Shown here piece by piece: positions 45,375 to 54,579 of a stretch of 64,000 nt of DNA (position 1 is its first letter; each line of letters starts with the position of its first letter). Location: the NCBI GenBank assembly GCA_029256185.1, contig JAQSYI010000031.1, forward strand, positions 1-64,000, read 5' to 3'. The DNA comes from Paenibacillaceae bacterium. Lineage in GTDB: Bacteria; Bacillota; Bacilli; Paenibacillales; NBRC-103111. The position numbers were made by a program, and so were the translations under genes. The notes beneath the pieces are model-generated. The model did no database searches. It was not told where the DNA came from and saw only the letters and a program-made list of their open reading frames with translations.

Positions 45375-46201
45375 CCAAGTCCGTTCCGCCCCGTTCCTGC
45401 GTCATGTATGCCAATTATTTCACCCATACGAAGCCCCACTCCGTTGCGTACAAAGACGGGCTGAGCTTCTACCTGTTCCGGCTTCAGGCAGAAGGAACCT
45501 GCCGGGCCCTGGTGGCGGGAGAATACGAGACCATCATCCCCGGCGACCTGCTCATCTATCCTCCCGATCAGCCATACGAATTAAACGTGCAGCCCCGGAG
45601 CGGTCCGGAATCGGAGGAAATTCAACCCGTCGGAGACTACTTCCTGATCGGCAACGGGGAATGGCTGGACTCGTGGTGGAAGAACAAAGACTTGCCCGCC
45701 AAAACGAACATCGGCTTTGACGATACCGTCATTACCTTATGGAAGCATATTATCCGCGAAAAGAACAAGGTGATGCAACACCAAGAGGAAATCATGGACT
45801 ATCTATTTAGAACCTTCTGCTTGACACTGGAGCAGGTGATCCAGCTCAAGCAGCGTACCAAGGGAGCGGATACCGCGTACAAGCTTAAGCAATTCATCGA
45901 AAATCATGCCCATGAGCCGCTCAGCTTGGAAACCATATCGGCCTCCGTCGGATTAAGCGTCTCCCGCTGCTCCTATCTGTTCAAAGCCGCTTTTGGCCAA
46001 TCGCTGTTCGCCTATTGTATTGACGTCAGGTTGAAGCTTGCGCAGCAGCAGGTGCTCTACAGCAATCTTGCCCTGGAACAGGTAGCCGATAAGACGGGCT
46101 TCCAGAGCTACCCTCATTTCTGCCGCGTGTTCCGTGAGCGGTTTGGACATCCGCCGGGAGAATACCGGAGCAAATTCGGATTCCGGTTCAATCCTGATTG
46201 A
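45371..46201 (+). CDS. AraC family regulator (tandem copy 2)
   Basis: A 276-residue AraC regulator with an N-terminal cupin-like domain (LSFYLFRLQAEGTCRALVAG, IIPGDLLIYPPDQPYEL) and a C-terminal HTH pair (LSLETISASVGLSVSRCSYLF; LEQVADKTGFQSYPHFCRVF). It overlaps the preceding AraC gene by four bases (ATGA), so the two are translated together. The two proteins are only distantly similar. It is convergent with the FAD oxidoreductase gene. Confidence 0.9.
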   Translation: MTKSVPPRSCVMYANYFTHTKPHSVAYKDGLSFYLFRLQAEGTCRALVAGEYETIIPGDLLIYPPDQPYELNVQPRSGPESEEIQPVGDYFLIGNGEWLDSWWKNKDLPAKTNIGFDDTVITLWKHIIREKNKVMQHQEEIMDYLFRTFCLTLEQVIQLKQRTKGADTAYKLKQFIENHAHEPLSLETISASVGLSVSRCSYLFKAAFGQSLFAYCIDVRLKLAQQQVLYSNLALEQVADKTGFQSYPHFCRVFRERFGHPPGEYRSKFGFRFNPD

Positions 46202-46210
46202 CCCCAAGCG

Positions 46211-47707
46211 TCAGGCGTCGGCATACAAAATCTGATTTTCCTGGACAAGTATGGAGTGCAGCTGCTCGATCTTAACATTTTGAACGATGCCGTCCCCGTC
46301 AAGCGCCAGTGCGGCTGCGGCTGCGGCCGATTGTCCGAGAATCATGAATACGGGCTCCATCCTGATCGAGCCGTAGGCCGCATGGGTAGCGGATACGCAT
46401 ACGGGTACGATCAGATTGGTGCACTCCGTTTGCTTCGGTACAATCGCGCGGTAGCTAATGGGATACGGCGCGGTTAATCTCACATAAAATCCGCCCTCCG
46501 TGCTTACATGCCCTTCTTCGTTTACATAGTATTGGGTATGGTGCGAGTCCATGGCATAGGAGCCCATTCCTACGGAATCGGGCACCTGCGTTTCCAGTCT
46601 GACCACATGCTCTGTCACCACATAATCGCCAAGCATTCTGCGGGATTCACGGACGTACAGCTGGGGAGTCCAATGGCCGCTGTCAATAAATTCATCGCGC
46701 GGCAGGCCCCACTCTCTGTAAACCGCCCGGATGTCCTCCGGCACCCGCGGATGGTTCTGAATGGTCCAGACATAGCCCTGCTGATAGAGGAGATGAGCCT
46801 GCCAAATCTGTTCCCGTGTGCGGTAATCCTCCTCGGGATAGCTATGGTTCATTCCATTGTAATCCGTGGAGATGCCGCTGTTGTTATTGGAATCCGTCTT
46901 ATCCGCAGTGACCCGGTTCAATTTGAAGAAACGCGAGTCTTGCCCTTGCTCGATGGCCCGGAACAAAATTTCATAATCCGCTTCGTTATAGCCCTCGGGC
47001 TTTTCAATCTCTACGCGGTTGTCCGGGTTGTTCGTCAAGCACATGCGGAAGTTATACGCCTGCACCTTATTGTCCCCGTCGCCGATGCCGCCCCCGGCAT
47101 GGGGATTGACACGCAGGAGCAAGCCGCTCGAGGGCACTCCCTTCACCACATAGGGATCGATCCCGCGGGGCAGCTCATTGCCGGGATGAATGCCGTTTAA
47201 CGTCTCCCCGTATTGGGCATTTGACTCCCGGCCGACAACATAGGATATGCCGGATTTGCCCATCAGATCCCCTTCATAAGTGGCGTCAATAAACACCCTG
47301 CCTCTGTAGATGCTCCCGGACTCCATGCGGATAGAGACGATTGTGGCTCCTTCCTTTGCCACCCCGTCCTTTAGGTCCAGCCTTTCCCCGTAAACGACTT
47401 CGATGTTGTTTTCCGTCACAAGCTCCTGCAAAACCTCAAGCGCCACCTTGGGTTCAAACAGCCAGCAAGCCCCGTCCTGCGAATATTTCCGGGCCACCCG
47501 CCGGTAAAATTCCAAGGACAAGCCCCCGATCGCTTCCTTCATCCCTACATCCGTATCTCCCAGTCCTCCGGTGGTCAAGCCTCCGATACGCCGGCTTGGC
47601 TCGATCACTATCACGCTCTTGCCCATTTTTTTGGCTTGAACAGCCGCCACAATACCTGCAGCCGTCCCTCCATAGATGACAATATCAGCCTGCTTCTTCC
47701 GGTTCAT
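46211..47707 (-). CDS. FAD-dependent oxidoreductase
   Basis: A 498-residue flavoprotein of the PF12831-type family found in sugar and sulfur operons. The Rossmann motif is VIYGGTAAGIVAAVQAKKMG (residues 10-29) followed by EPSRRIGG (FAD pyrophosphate and ribose contacts). A second FAD motif near the C-terminus, GYIRMEPVFMILGQSAAAAA-like, closes the cofactor site. There is no signal peptide. Members convert glycan-derived or unknown substrates. GGAGGCGGGG precedes the ATG. It lies downstream of the terminator of the nif-like operon and next to the AraC genes, so it likely belongs with the carbohydrate genes. Confidence 0.82.
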   Translation of the reverse strand: MNRKKQADIVIYGGTAAGIVAAVQAKKMGKSVIVIEPSRRIGGLTTGGLGDTDVGMKEAIGGLSLEFYRRVARKYSQDGACWLFEPKVALEVLQELVTENNIEVVYGERLDLKDGVAKEGATIVSIRMESGSIYRGRVFIDATYEGDLMGKSGISYVVGRESNAQYGETLNGIHPGNELPRGIDPYVVKGVPSSGLLLRVNPHAGGGIGDGDNKVQAYNFRMCLTNNPDNRVEIEKPEGYNEADYEILFRAIEQGQDSRFFKLNRVTADKTDSNNNSGISTDYNGMNHSYPEEDYRTREQIWQAHLLYQQGYVWTIQNHPRVPEDIRAVYREWGLPRDEFIDSGHWTPQLYVRESRRMLGDYVVTEHVVRLETQVPDSVGMGSYAMDSHHTQYYVNEEGHVSTEGGFYVRLTAPYPISYRAIVPKQTECTNLIVPVCVSATHAAYGSIRMEPVFMILGQSAAAAAALALDGDGIVQNVKIEQLHSILVQENQILYADA

Positions 47708-47849
47708 TTTACCCCGCCTCCACCGTGATTTCGGTTACATATATGATTATAAACCGCTTGCCGCTTGGGCGAGAATGATGGATCTTCCTTTTTCATTTGA
47801 TGGATCTTACTGTTTTTGCGGCAGCCGGTCAAACTTTCTATATCCGCGA

Positions 47850-47891
47850 AATAGAGTAGGCCCATGCGCCATTGCATGGGCCTACTCTATT
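47850..47891 (-). terminator. Terminator of the nif-like operon
   Basis: Perfect long stem AATAGAGTAGGCCCATGC with GCATGGGCCTACTCTATT and a 6-base loop. It lies 12 bases after the stop codon of the binding-protein gene. Short T-rich tails are present in both directions. Confidence 0.8.
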
Positions 47892-47903
47892 TTCCCGCTT
47901 GAC

Positions 47904-48992
47904 TCAAATATTGAATTGAGAGGTAATCAAATCGTCAATCTTCACCTGATCCTTCTTGAGAGCTCCCGATTGGACCAGATCATCAATCCACGGCTGCAGC
48001 AGTTGGGTAGGCAGTGTCTTCTCCTCGAAGAAATAGTGGGTGGCGTTTACAGGCTGGCCGATATATTCGGCTGTAAGCTTGATGGATTCATCCGTATTGT
48101 CATTGATCCAGTCCTGAGCCTTCTTGATGGCAGTCACGAAGCGTTGCACCGCCTCCGGATTCTCCTGGATGAATTTGTCAGTAAAGTAGTAAGTGGAAAC
48201 ACCGGAAGCAGCGCCCAGACCTGTGTCGGCAGAATCGGCAAACAAGGTCAGTTTGGAGTCATTAGCCAGTTTGTAGAAGGGGGGATGAATGCCCGCTATA
48301 TCCAGATTGCCCTGCTGCACCGCTTGAATCGCTGCCGTATCCGATTCGAACGCCACATACTCAATTTGACTTGGGTCCAGACCCGCATTCTTGAAGATTT
48401 GGTTCAGAATGAAGGTATTGCAGCTGGGAGCGGTGCCGCTGACGGTTATTTTGGCGCCTTTCTTCGATTCCACGAACTCCTTCAGCGTCTTCCCGGCCAA
48501 TTTCTCCCCGCCCACAAACCGCATGTGCCGGAATTTAGGATCTACACTGGACGGCGGATCGACCTCGCCGAGAGTTACAGCCTTGATCTTGGCTCCCCCC
48601 GCTACGAAGGTAGCCAGCGCATTGGGCAGCGCACCGCCGATATCATTGGTGCCGTTAAGCACGGACGGAAGCCGTTGAGCAGTGGTCAATTCACCGGTAT
48701 ACTTGATTTCCAGACCTTCTGCTGCGAAGAAGCCCTTTTTCTCGGCAATTACCCAAGGGGTGGAGGAGCAATTCTTCTTCGTATCGGTTTTCAAGGTAAT
48801 CACCTTCTTGCCTGAGGCGGCAGCATCGAATCCTCCGTCCTTCAAAGTAGTCAAGCCCTGTGCACCCTCAATGGGACCGATCGTGTCCGAGGTCCTGCCG
48901 TAATAAGCCCCGATTCCGATTCCTGCGGCAACTACGACCGCCACCGATCCAATTACAATAAACCGTTGTTTTTTCTGCAATGCCATTTTCAT
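47904..48992 (-). CDS. ABC solute-binding protein (sulfonate/nitrate class)
   Basis: A 362-residue NMT1/SsuA-like binding protein. An N-terminal hydrophobic segment at about 10-32 (FIVIGSVAVVVAAGIGIGAY) acts as anchor or signal; no lipobox Cys is present, unusual for a Bacillota binding protein. The mature domain has TPWVIAEKKGFFAAEGLEIKY near residue 80 and DIGGALPNALATFVAGGAKI, typical of sulfonate, nitrate and taurine binders. It contains the pair TAPSCNTF. The GGAGG site is eight bases from the second ATG (48986), so translation may start there. It is the last gene of the operon that begins with nifB and would bring in the substrate used by the nitrogenase-like enzyme. Confidence 0.85.
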   Translation of the reverse strand: MKMALQKKQRFIVIGSVAVVVAAGIGIGAYYGRTSDTIGPIEGAQGLTTLKDGGFDAAASGKKVITLKTDTKKNCSSTPWVIAEKKGFFAAEGLEIKYTGELTTAQRLPSVLNGTNDIGGALPNALATFVAGGAKIKAVTLGEVDPPSSVDPKFRHMRFVGGEKLAGKTLKEFVESKKGAKITVSGTAPSCNTFILNQIFKNAGLDPSQIEYVAFESDTAAIQAVQQGNLDIAGIHPPFYKLANDSKLTLFADSADTGLGAASGVSTYYFTDKFIQENPEAVQRFVTAIKKAQDWINDNTDESIKLTAEYIGQPVNATHYFFEEKTLPTQLLQPWIDDLVQSGALKKDQVKIDDLITSQFNI

Positions 48993-49059
48993 AACCTCCC
49001 AGTTTTGATTAAAGCCTTCTCACATCTGTTTAAGCTGCTGAAGGATACATGACTGTGAA

Positions 49060-49842
49060 CTACTCGATCTGAACCGCTTCTTTCCATACAAGAAAATGCT
49101 TCTTCAACCGGCCGAACACCAGATTGATAATAATCGCCAATACAGTAATGTAGAGCACAATGCCGTAGATAAGCGGCAGGTCGTACCTTACACTGGCGCT
49201 GAGATAGTACCAGCCCAAGCCTGTACTGGCGCCGATAACCTCAGAAGCGATGATCATGAAGAAGGACAGCTGCGCCGCAATCTCCAGACCGGTGAAGATA
49301 TTGGGGAGTGCGAACGGAAGAATCACCTTGAAGAACAGGGCGCTGTTGGGTGCTCCTACGGAGCGGGCCGCCCGGATCAGCTGATAGTCCACGGAGCGGG
49401 CCCCGGCTATGGTGTTGAACAAGAGCGGCCACAGCGTAGCCCAGAAGACAACCGCTACCTTCTCGGCGGTGCCAATGCCGAAGAAAATCATGAATATGGG
49501 AATGATCGCAAAGGGATTCAGCTTTTCGCACATGCGGAAGAACGGAATCAGTATCTTCTCGGCCGGCCGGAAGAAGGTACCCAGCAGAAACCCCAGAGGA
49601 AGCGCAACCACGATGGAGAGGGCAAATCCCATTCCCACCCTTCCCAGACTGATTCCCGTCTGCTTCAGCAGTACATCGGATGTGGCGGAAATCCAGATGG
49701 TTCTCACTACATCCGTAACCGGGGGAATAACCCCCTCCGGTACAAGACCCGAGCCAATCTCCCAAAAGAGAAAGAAGAGAATAATGGGAATGCTGCCGTA
49801 TACCAGCTTCTTAAATGTCGCCTTGGATAGGCTCATATTCAC
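49060..49842 (-). CDS. ABC permease 2 (SsuC-like)
   Basis: A 260-residue BPD-type membrane permease with six hydrophobic segments, of the SsuC/TauC/NrtB group. The EAA-like loop is IRAARSVGAPNSALFFKVILPFALP. It overlaps the first permease by four bases (49839-49842), so they are translationally coupled and probably form a heterodimer. Confidence 0.88.
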   Translation of the reverse strand: MNMSLSKATFKKLVYGSIPIILFFLFWEIGSGLVPEGVIPPVTDVVRTIWISATSDVLLKQTGISLGRVGMGFALSIVVALPLGFLLGTFFRPAEKILIPFFRMCEKLNPFAIIPIFMIFFGIGTAEKVAVVFWATLWPLLFNTIAGARSVDYQLIRAARSVGAPNSALFFKVILPFALPNIFTGLEIAAQLSFFMIIASEVIGASTGLGWYYLSASVRYDLPLIYGIVLYITVLAIIINLVFGRLKKHFLVWKEAVQIE

Positions 49843-50609
49843 GCAACCTCCTTCCAGTCCACCACGCTCTCCTCCAGAAACTCAAGAACATAGTTGAGCA
49901 CAGCTCCCACTACCGCCACCAGCAAAGCGCCCAGATAGATCCGCTCGATAAAACCCATGCTCTGGGCATTGTGGATGAGCCAGCCCAGGCCGGAATCCGC
50001 CCCCATGCTCTCGGCTCCGATCAGCATGAAGAAGCTCATGGTCAGCCCGGTGCGGATGCCGGTCATAATCGCCGGGAACGCCCCCGGCAGGATGATCTTG
50101 AAGAAGATCTGGACGCGGTTGGCGTTCATTGCCTTGGCCGCCCGGACCAGCAGCGGGTCTACATTGTTGATCCCGCTGATCGAGGTAAACAGCACCGGCC
50201 AGAAGGAGGACCAGAAGATGACGGTGTAGATGCCGCCCTCCCCGACTCCCACAATGATCACGAAGATGGGAAACAGAATATAGGGAGGAATCTGGGAGAG
50301 AAACAAGGTCAGCGGCCTGATGAACCGGGCCAGCCAAGGCAACGCTCCCGCCAGAATGAAGCCGAGAGGAAGCGCCGATACCCCGGCCAGAATGAAGCCG
50401 AAGAAGACCCGCTTCAGACTAATGGCGATATATAGAATAATATTGATGAATCCCAATTCCCAGCCTGTCTTCAGCACTCTGGAGAAGGGCGGGACGAATA
50501 CATCACTGGCCCAGCCCAGCCGTGGAGCAAGCTCCCAGATGATCAGCAGTAGAAAGACCAGATAAAAGCCTGCCAGCGTATTATGAATTGATCGGAAAGC
50601 TTTATTCAT
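49839..50609 (-). CDS. ABC permease 1 (SsuC-like)
   Basis: A 256-residue permease of the same group as its neighbour. The EAA-like loop reads VRAAKAMNANRVQIFFKIILPGAFP. The first helix is YLVFLLLIIWELAPRLGWAS. Two distinct permease genes instead of one homodimer gene is less common in SsuABC systems. It follows the ATPase gene by about 80 bases. Confidence 0.88.
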   Translation of the reverse strand: MNKAFRSIHNTLAGFYLVFLLLIIWELAPRLGWASDVFVPPFSRVLKTGWELGFINIILYIAISLKRVFFGFILAGVSALPLGFILAGALPWLARFIRPLTLFLSQIPPYILFPIFVIIVGVGEGGIYTVIFWSSFWPVLFTSISGINNVDPLLVRAAKAMNANRVQIFFKIILPGAFPAIMTGIRTGLTMSFFMLIGAESMGADSGLGWLIHNAQSMGFIERIYLGALLVAVVGAVLNYVLEFLEESVVDWKEVA

Positions 50610-50688
50610 GCTCTAATCCGTCCATTCTGATGTTTTAATGGATTCATGGCCTGAGGGATTCATAGTCTGGGTACCGTCTTGCGCCATG

Positions 50689-51561
50689 CTACAAAACGGT
50701 AGTGGCGGAAATCTGCTCGGATATCCGCACATTGGATTGCTCCTCCGACCGCTGCGGGCCAACCTGGATGCCATTGCCGTTCTGGAGCAATTCCCAGACG
50801 CGGTAGCGGATCAGGCTGAAATCGGCGGTGGACTGCACATCTCCCACTGATCTTGGCCGGGGCAGCCCCACCTTGACAATCTCCTTGATGCTGCCCGGGT
50901 TGGCGGACATCACGGCTACCCGGTCGGCCAAGGCCACCGCCTCGTCAATGCTGTGGGTGATGAAGATGATGGTTTTCTTCGTCTCTTCCCAGATCCGCAG
51001 CAGCTCATCCTGCAGCACCTCACGGGTCTGGGCGTCAACGGCGGCGAAGGGCTCATCCATCAGGAGCACCTCCGGATCATAAGCCAGCGCACGGGCAATC
51101 GCTACCCGCTGCTTCATACCGCCGGACAGCTCATAGGGATAGCGGTCCTCAAAGCCGGTCAGCCCCACCAGCTTGATGAATTTGCTGCTGATTTCCTTGC
51201 GGTCATTCTTCGGCACCTTCTTAATCTCCAGGCCGAACTCCACATTGTGCCGAACCGTCCGCCAGGGGAACAGGGCGTAGCCCTGCATCACAATGCCCCT
51301 GTCCAGATCCGGCTTGGTGATCCGTCTGCCGTCAATATACAGTTCACCGGAGGTAGGAGTGGCGAGTCCGGCGATAAGATCAAGCAGCGTGGACTTGCCG
51401 CAGCCGCTTGGACCTACGATGGTGAGAAACTCGCCTTTTTTGACGCTTAGGTTCACGTTCTCCAATGCGGTAAATTCCTTTGCTTCCCCGTTCGCATTCC
51501 GCTTGATCTGGTAGTTCCTGTAGACATTGCGGATGGAAATCTTGTCTTCGGTTTCAGGCAT
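50689..51561 (-). CDS. ABC ATPase (SsuB-like)
   Basis: A 290-residue ABC ATPase. Walker A is GPSGCGKSTLL near residue 51, the signature is LSGGMKQRVAIARAL, and Walker B is VLLMDEPFAA; the Q-loop reads VMQGYALFPW. The family (SsuB/TauB/NrtD) couples ATP hydrolysis to uptake of sulfonates, taurine or nitrate. The C-terminal 40 residues form an extension. It lies 57 bases downstream of the NifD-like gene in the same operon. Confidence 0.9.
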   Translation of the reverse strand: MPETEDKISIRNVYRNYQIKRNANGEAKEFTALENVNLSVKKGEFLTIVGPSGCGKSTLLDLIAGLATPTSGELYIDGRRITKPDLDRGIVMQGYALFPWRTVRHNVEFGLEIKKVPKNDRKEISSKFIKLVGLTGFEDRYPYELSGGMKQRVAIARALAYDPEVLLMDEPFAAVDAQTREVLQDELLRIWEETKKTIIFITHSIDEAVALADRVAVMSANPGSIKEIVKVGLPRPRSVGDVQSTADFSLIRYRVWELLQNGNGIQVGPQRSEEQSNVRISEQISATTVL

Positions 51562-51618
51562 GCCCTACGTCCTCCTTCAGATACTCCGCGAGGAACCGGC
51601 TTGGGAGGGAGCGCCCTC

Positions 51619-53163
51619 TCAGACGGTCTGTTCCTCCAGCAGTGCGGAATGGTCAATATAGCTGAACGGGTCCTGCGAATACCAGGACTCCCGGTATGGA
51701 AGCTTGGTATTGGCTCCCAGGTTCCGGTTAAATGCGGGGTTGCGCATAATCCGCGCCACTCTGGCGGCTACCTCGAATACCCCTTGGTAGCCCAGATAAT
51801 CATTGCTTTGGCCAAACAGCGGGAAGATGGTGAAGCCCTGCTTGGAGGCGGAGCCGTTGCCGCCGATATGGCCCACGTACAGATCAGGCTTGATCTTGCG
51901 CAGCAGATTGGCCTGCTCGAACAATTGGCCCGCCCCTACGTTGAATACAGTGTCATCCACTCCCGGTACATCCTCCAGGAATTCGTTCAACAGCACTTCC
52001 CCATATTTGTCAAAATGATAGCCTCTTAAGCCTACTACCTCCATGCCCAAATTATAGAGAAGTTCCGCTGTGGTCAGAATGCGGATTTCACCGCCGGTTA
52101 CGAATACACTTTTGCCCTGCAGTTGTTTCTTGTAAGGCACAAGCGCCCTCTCAAGCTCCTCCGTCTCAGAAGCAATGAACCGTTCCGCCCGTTCCTCGAT
52201 TCCGAAGAAAGCGGCAATATCCCTGATCCACTTGTTGGTGTTGGTAATGCCGATGGGAATGGTCCGCAGCACATAGGGCACTCCGTATTTGGCCTTGAGA
52301 TGCTCCACAAAGTAATCATCATGGGTGGCGCAGATGCTCACATTCAGGGCCGCCTCAAAGGAATAGGTGAAATCATCGGGATGGGCAAAGCAGGGCAGCA
52401 CCCTTACATTCAAGTCCAGCGCATTCAGAATCCGGATCAGTTCGACCTCGTCTACCCGGCTCATGGAGCCTACATTCAGCAGATTGACGGTTCTGCTGAT
52501 CTGGGCCTGGCGCTTGGCCTCCTCCAGAGGATCATCGCTTAGCTGCCGCTTTGCCTTGGCTTTTTCCTCACCTACCATGTTGCGGAGGATGCCATGGTAA
52601 ACGGCGTCGTACGCGGTGGCCTGAATCCGGGTCTTGAAGCCCTCGCAATGGATGGGCACAATATTGGCGTTGACCTGCTTTTGCAGGTCGTCCAGAATAC
52701 TGTCAATATCATCGCCGATCAATGCCGGTACGCAGGCATTCATAACGATGATGGCCTCTGGCCGGAATTCCTGCTCCGCCTTCAGAACCGCTTGCCGCAG
52801 CTTCCTCTCCCCGCCGGAGATCACATCCACCTCATCTAAGTTAGTGTTGATCCAGCGCAGCCCTCTGGCCGATGCCGCCCGCTGCTGCTGAAACACCTTG
52901 TTGATCCCTGCCATCTGGAGCATATTGGCCCCGCAGCCTGCCGGCGCATGAACCACCACCACAGAATCCCGGATAGAGGCAACCATCCCCAGACTAAGGC
53001 TGAGCTGGCAGCCCTGGGTTTGGGAAAAGGTCCGCTTGGTGTTGAACAGGCAGCCGCCCTTCTTGGACTGGTTGGACAGATCGCAGCAGGAGCCGCCGTA
53101 TGCTCCGCAGGCTGCGAGCCGGTCCTCCCGGACGGGAGCCGCTTTATTCTTCAGAAAATCCAT
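51619..53163 (-). CDS. NifD-like catalytic subunit of a nitrogenase-like reductase
   Basis: A 514-residue component-1 alpha subunit. P-cluster ligands are present: Cys52 (QTQGCQLSL), Cys77 (APAGCGANM) and Cys144 (MNACVPALIGDD). The cofactor region includes Cys278 in LNVSICATHDDYFVEHLKAKYG, aligned with alpha-Cys275 of nitrogenase. The CEGF motif at 173-176 is followed by Gln181 (alpha-Gln191), but the alpha-His195 position is Tyr185. No His is found at the alpha-His442 position (IFPLFGQSNDYLGYQG). An extra N-terminal Cys cluster (C19, C26, C27, C38) is unusual. These features argue against N2 reduction and for a methylthio-alkane reductase-type or novel enzyme. It forms a pair with the gene upstream. 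Confidence 0.85.
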   Translation of the reverse strand: MDFLKNKAAPVREDRLAACGAYGGSCCDLSNQSKKGGCLFNTKRTFSQTQGCQLSLSLGMVASIRDSVVVVHAPAGCGANMLQMAGINKVFQQQRAASARGLRWINTNLDEVDVISGGERKLRQAVLKAEQEFRPEAIIVMNACVPALIGDDIDSILDDLQKQVNANIVPIHCEGFKTRIQATAYDAVYHGILRNMVGEEKAKAKRQLSDDPLEEAKRQAQISRTVNLLNVGSMSRVDEVELIRILNALDLNVRVLPCFAHPDDFTYSFEAALNVSICATHDDYFVEHLKAKYGVPYVLRTIPIGITNTNKWIRDIAAFFGIEERAERFIASETEELERALVPYKKQLQGKSVFVTGGEIRILTTAELLYNLGMEVVGLRGYHFDKYGEVLLNEFLEDVPGVDDTVFNVGAGQLFEQANLLRKIKPDLYVGHIGGNGSASKQGFTIFPLFGQSNDYLGYQGVFEVAARVARIMRNPAFNRNLGANTKLPYRESWYSQDPFSYIDHSALLEEQTV

Positions 53164-53198
53164 AGAATCGTCTCCTCGTATATTATTATTTACACCTG

Positions 53199-54539
53199 TT
53201 AACGATGGCTGACCAGAAGACTGATCACATCCTCCGTCAAAGTCAGGGCGCCCTGGAAGCCCGCATAGGCACGGCTCAGCACCACCCGGTTGGTGATGGG
53301 ATAGCTGACTGCCAGCAGCGGCACCTTCAACTGCTCCGCCACATCCCGTTCCATCACACTGCCTGCAATGAAGCCGGGAACGAACCCGTCATAATAGCGT
53401 TGGCCGTTGCTTTGGGGCCAGTGGCGGTTAATATGTTTGATCACATTGGAGGCGTCCGTATCGAACACCACCTCAGGCGTCAATCCCGAATGGAAGCCGG
53501 CAAAGGAAGCTTTGATCTTGGCCTCGTCCTCCGGCAGCAGCGGATCGGTAACGATGGCAAGCTCCGGCAGCCAGCCCAGATCATCCGCCAGAAACCGGGT
53601 TACAGCCTGGGCATAATTGGCGTCACCCACCACCGTAGCGTACCGTTGGAAATCCAAATCGTTATACGAATCCGACAGACGCTGCAGGAATTCGTAATAA
53701 TACGCCCGTTCCTGAAAGATCACCTGGTCAATTATGGCCTGATCCACACCGGCTGCCTTGCCAACCGTTTGCAGGAATGCTGTTGTGGCATGATCCCCAA
53801 TGGGCAGGGAAACGGTGATGTACGGCACCTCATGCACCTGCTGGAAGGTTTGCGCAGCATCCTGTCCGTACACCTCAGACAGGACAATATTCAGGGAGGC
53901 GGAAGCCGCATAGCGTAAATTATCAATGGTCTCTCCGGTGCCGAAGAACGTGTTGACCGTAAGGCCAAGCTTTTGCAGCAGCGCCTTCAGGGTATCAATA
54001 TTGCCCTTCCAAAATACGTCCTGCAGCGGTACGATGCCGAACAAATTGACGGTTTTGGCATCCTTCACGAGAGCCGGCTGGGTAAAATCCCGGAACAGCG
54101 CCTGAAGCACATAATCGTATCCCTTGTAGGAATTCCCCTTGAAACTGGTGGTTTCCGTGCCGATCACCGGGTGCTCTCCACCCTTGAAGTCCTTCACCAC
54201 CCGGTGGACGTCATCACCGATCATCTCCACCATGCATCCGGTTACCACAAAATACAGGTCTCCATCCATCACCTTGATGGTGTTCTCAATCTGCTCCGCC
54301 AGCCGTTCTTCGCCGCCGAAGACAATATCCCGTTCCGCCACGTTGGAGCTGGGCAGGGTCTGGCCGCCGCAATAGCTGCCGCCATGGTAGCCTGAAGCGC
54401 CGCTTAACGCTCCTGCCAGATTGCCGCCGCAGCCGGGCGAGGTATGCAGGATCGGGATAGCCCGGGGCAGGGCCTGGACGGTGCCGATAGCGCCCCCCAT
54501 GGCGCAGGTGAATCTGGGCCGTTCAATAACGTTGCTCAT
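53199..54539 (-). CDS. NifK-like subunit of the nitrogenase-like reductase
   Basis: A 446-residue component-1 beta subunit. P-cluster ligands are Cys12 (FTCAMGGAIGT), Cys37 (SPGCGGN) and Cys102 (TGCMVEMIGDD), matching NifK positions. It lacks the long N-terminal extension of Mo-type NifK. The gene lies 35 bases upstream of the NifD-like gene, the reverse of nifDK order; in Mar systems a similar D/K pair carries out carbon-sulfur cleavage. The pair NifK-like then NifD-like is separated from the NifH gene by cysK. Confidence 0.83.
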   Translation of the reverse strand: MSNVIERPRFTCAMGGAIGTVQALPRAIPILHTSPGCGGNLAGALSGASGYHGGSYCGGQTLPSSNVAERDIVFGGEERLAEQIENTIKVMDGDLYFVVTGCMVEMIGDDVHRVVKDFKGGEHPVIGTETTSFKGNSYKGYDYVLQALFRDFTQPALVKDAKTVNLFGIVPLQDVFWKGNIDTLKALLQKLGLTVNTFFGTGETIDNLRYAASASLNIVLSEVYGQDAAQTFQQVHEVPYITVSLPIGDHATTAFLQTVGKAAGVDQAIIDQVIFQERAYYYEFLQRLSDSYNDLDFQRYATVVGDANYAQAVTRFLADDLGWLPELAIVTDPLLPEDEAKIKASFAGFHSGLTPEVVFDTDASNVIKHINRHWPQSNGQRYYDGFVPGFIAGSVMERDVAEQLKVPLLAVSYPITNRVVLSRAYAGFQGALTLTEDVISLLVSHR

Positions 54540-54579
54540 ATGCTTCTCCTTTCAGGATGCTGATGCATGAACTACCGCT

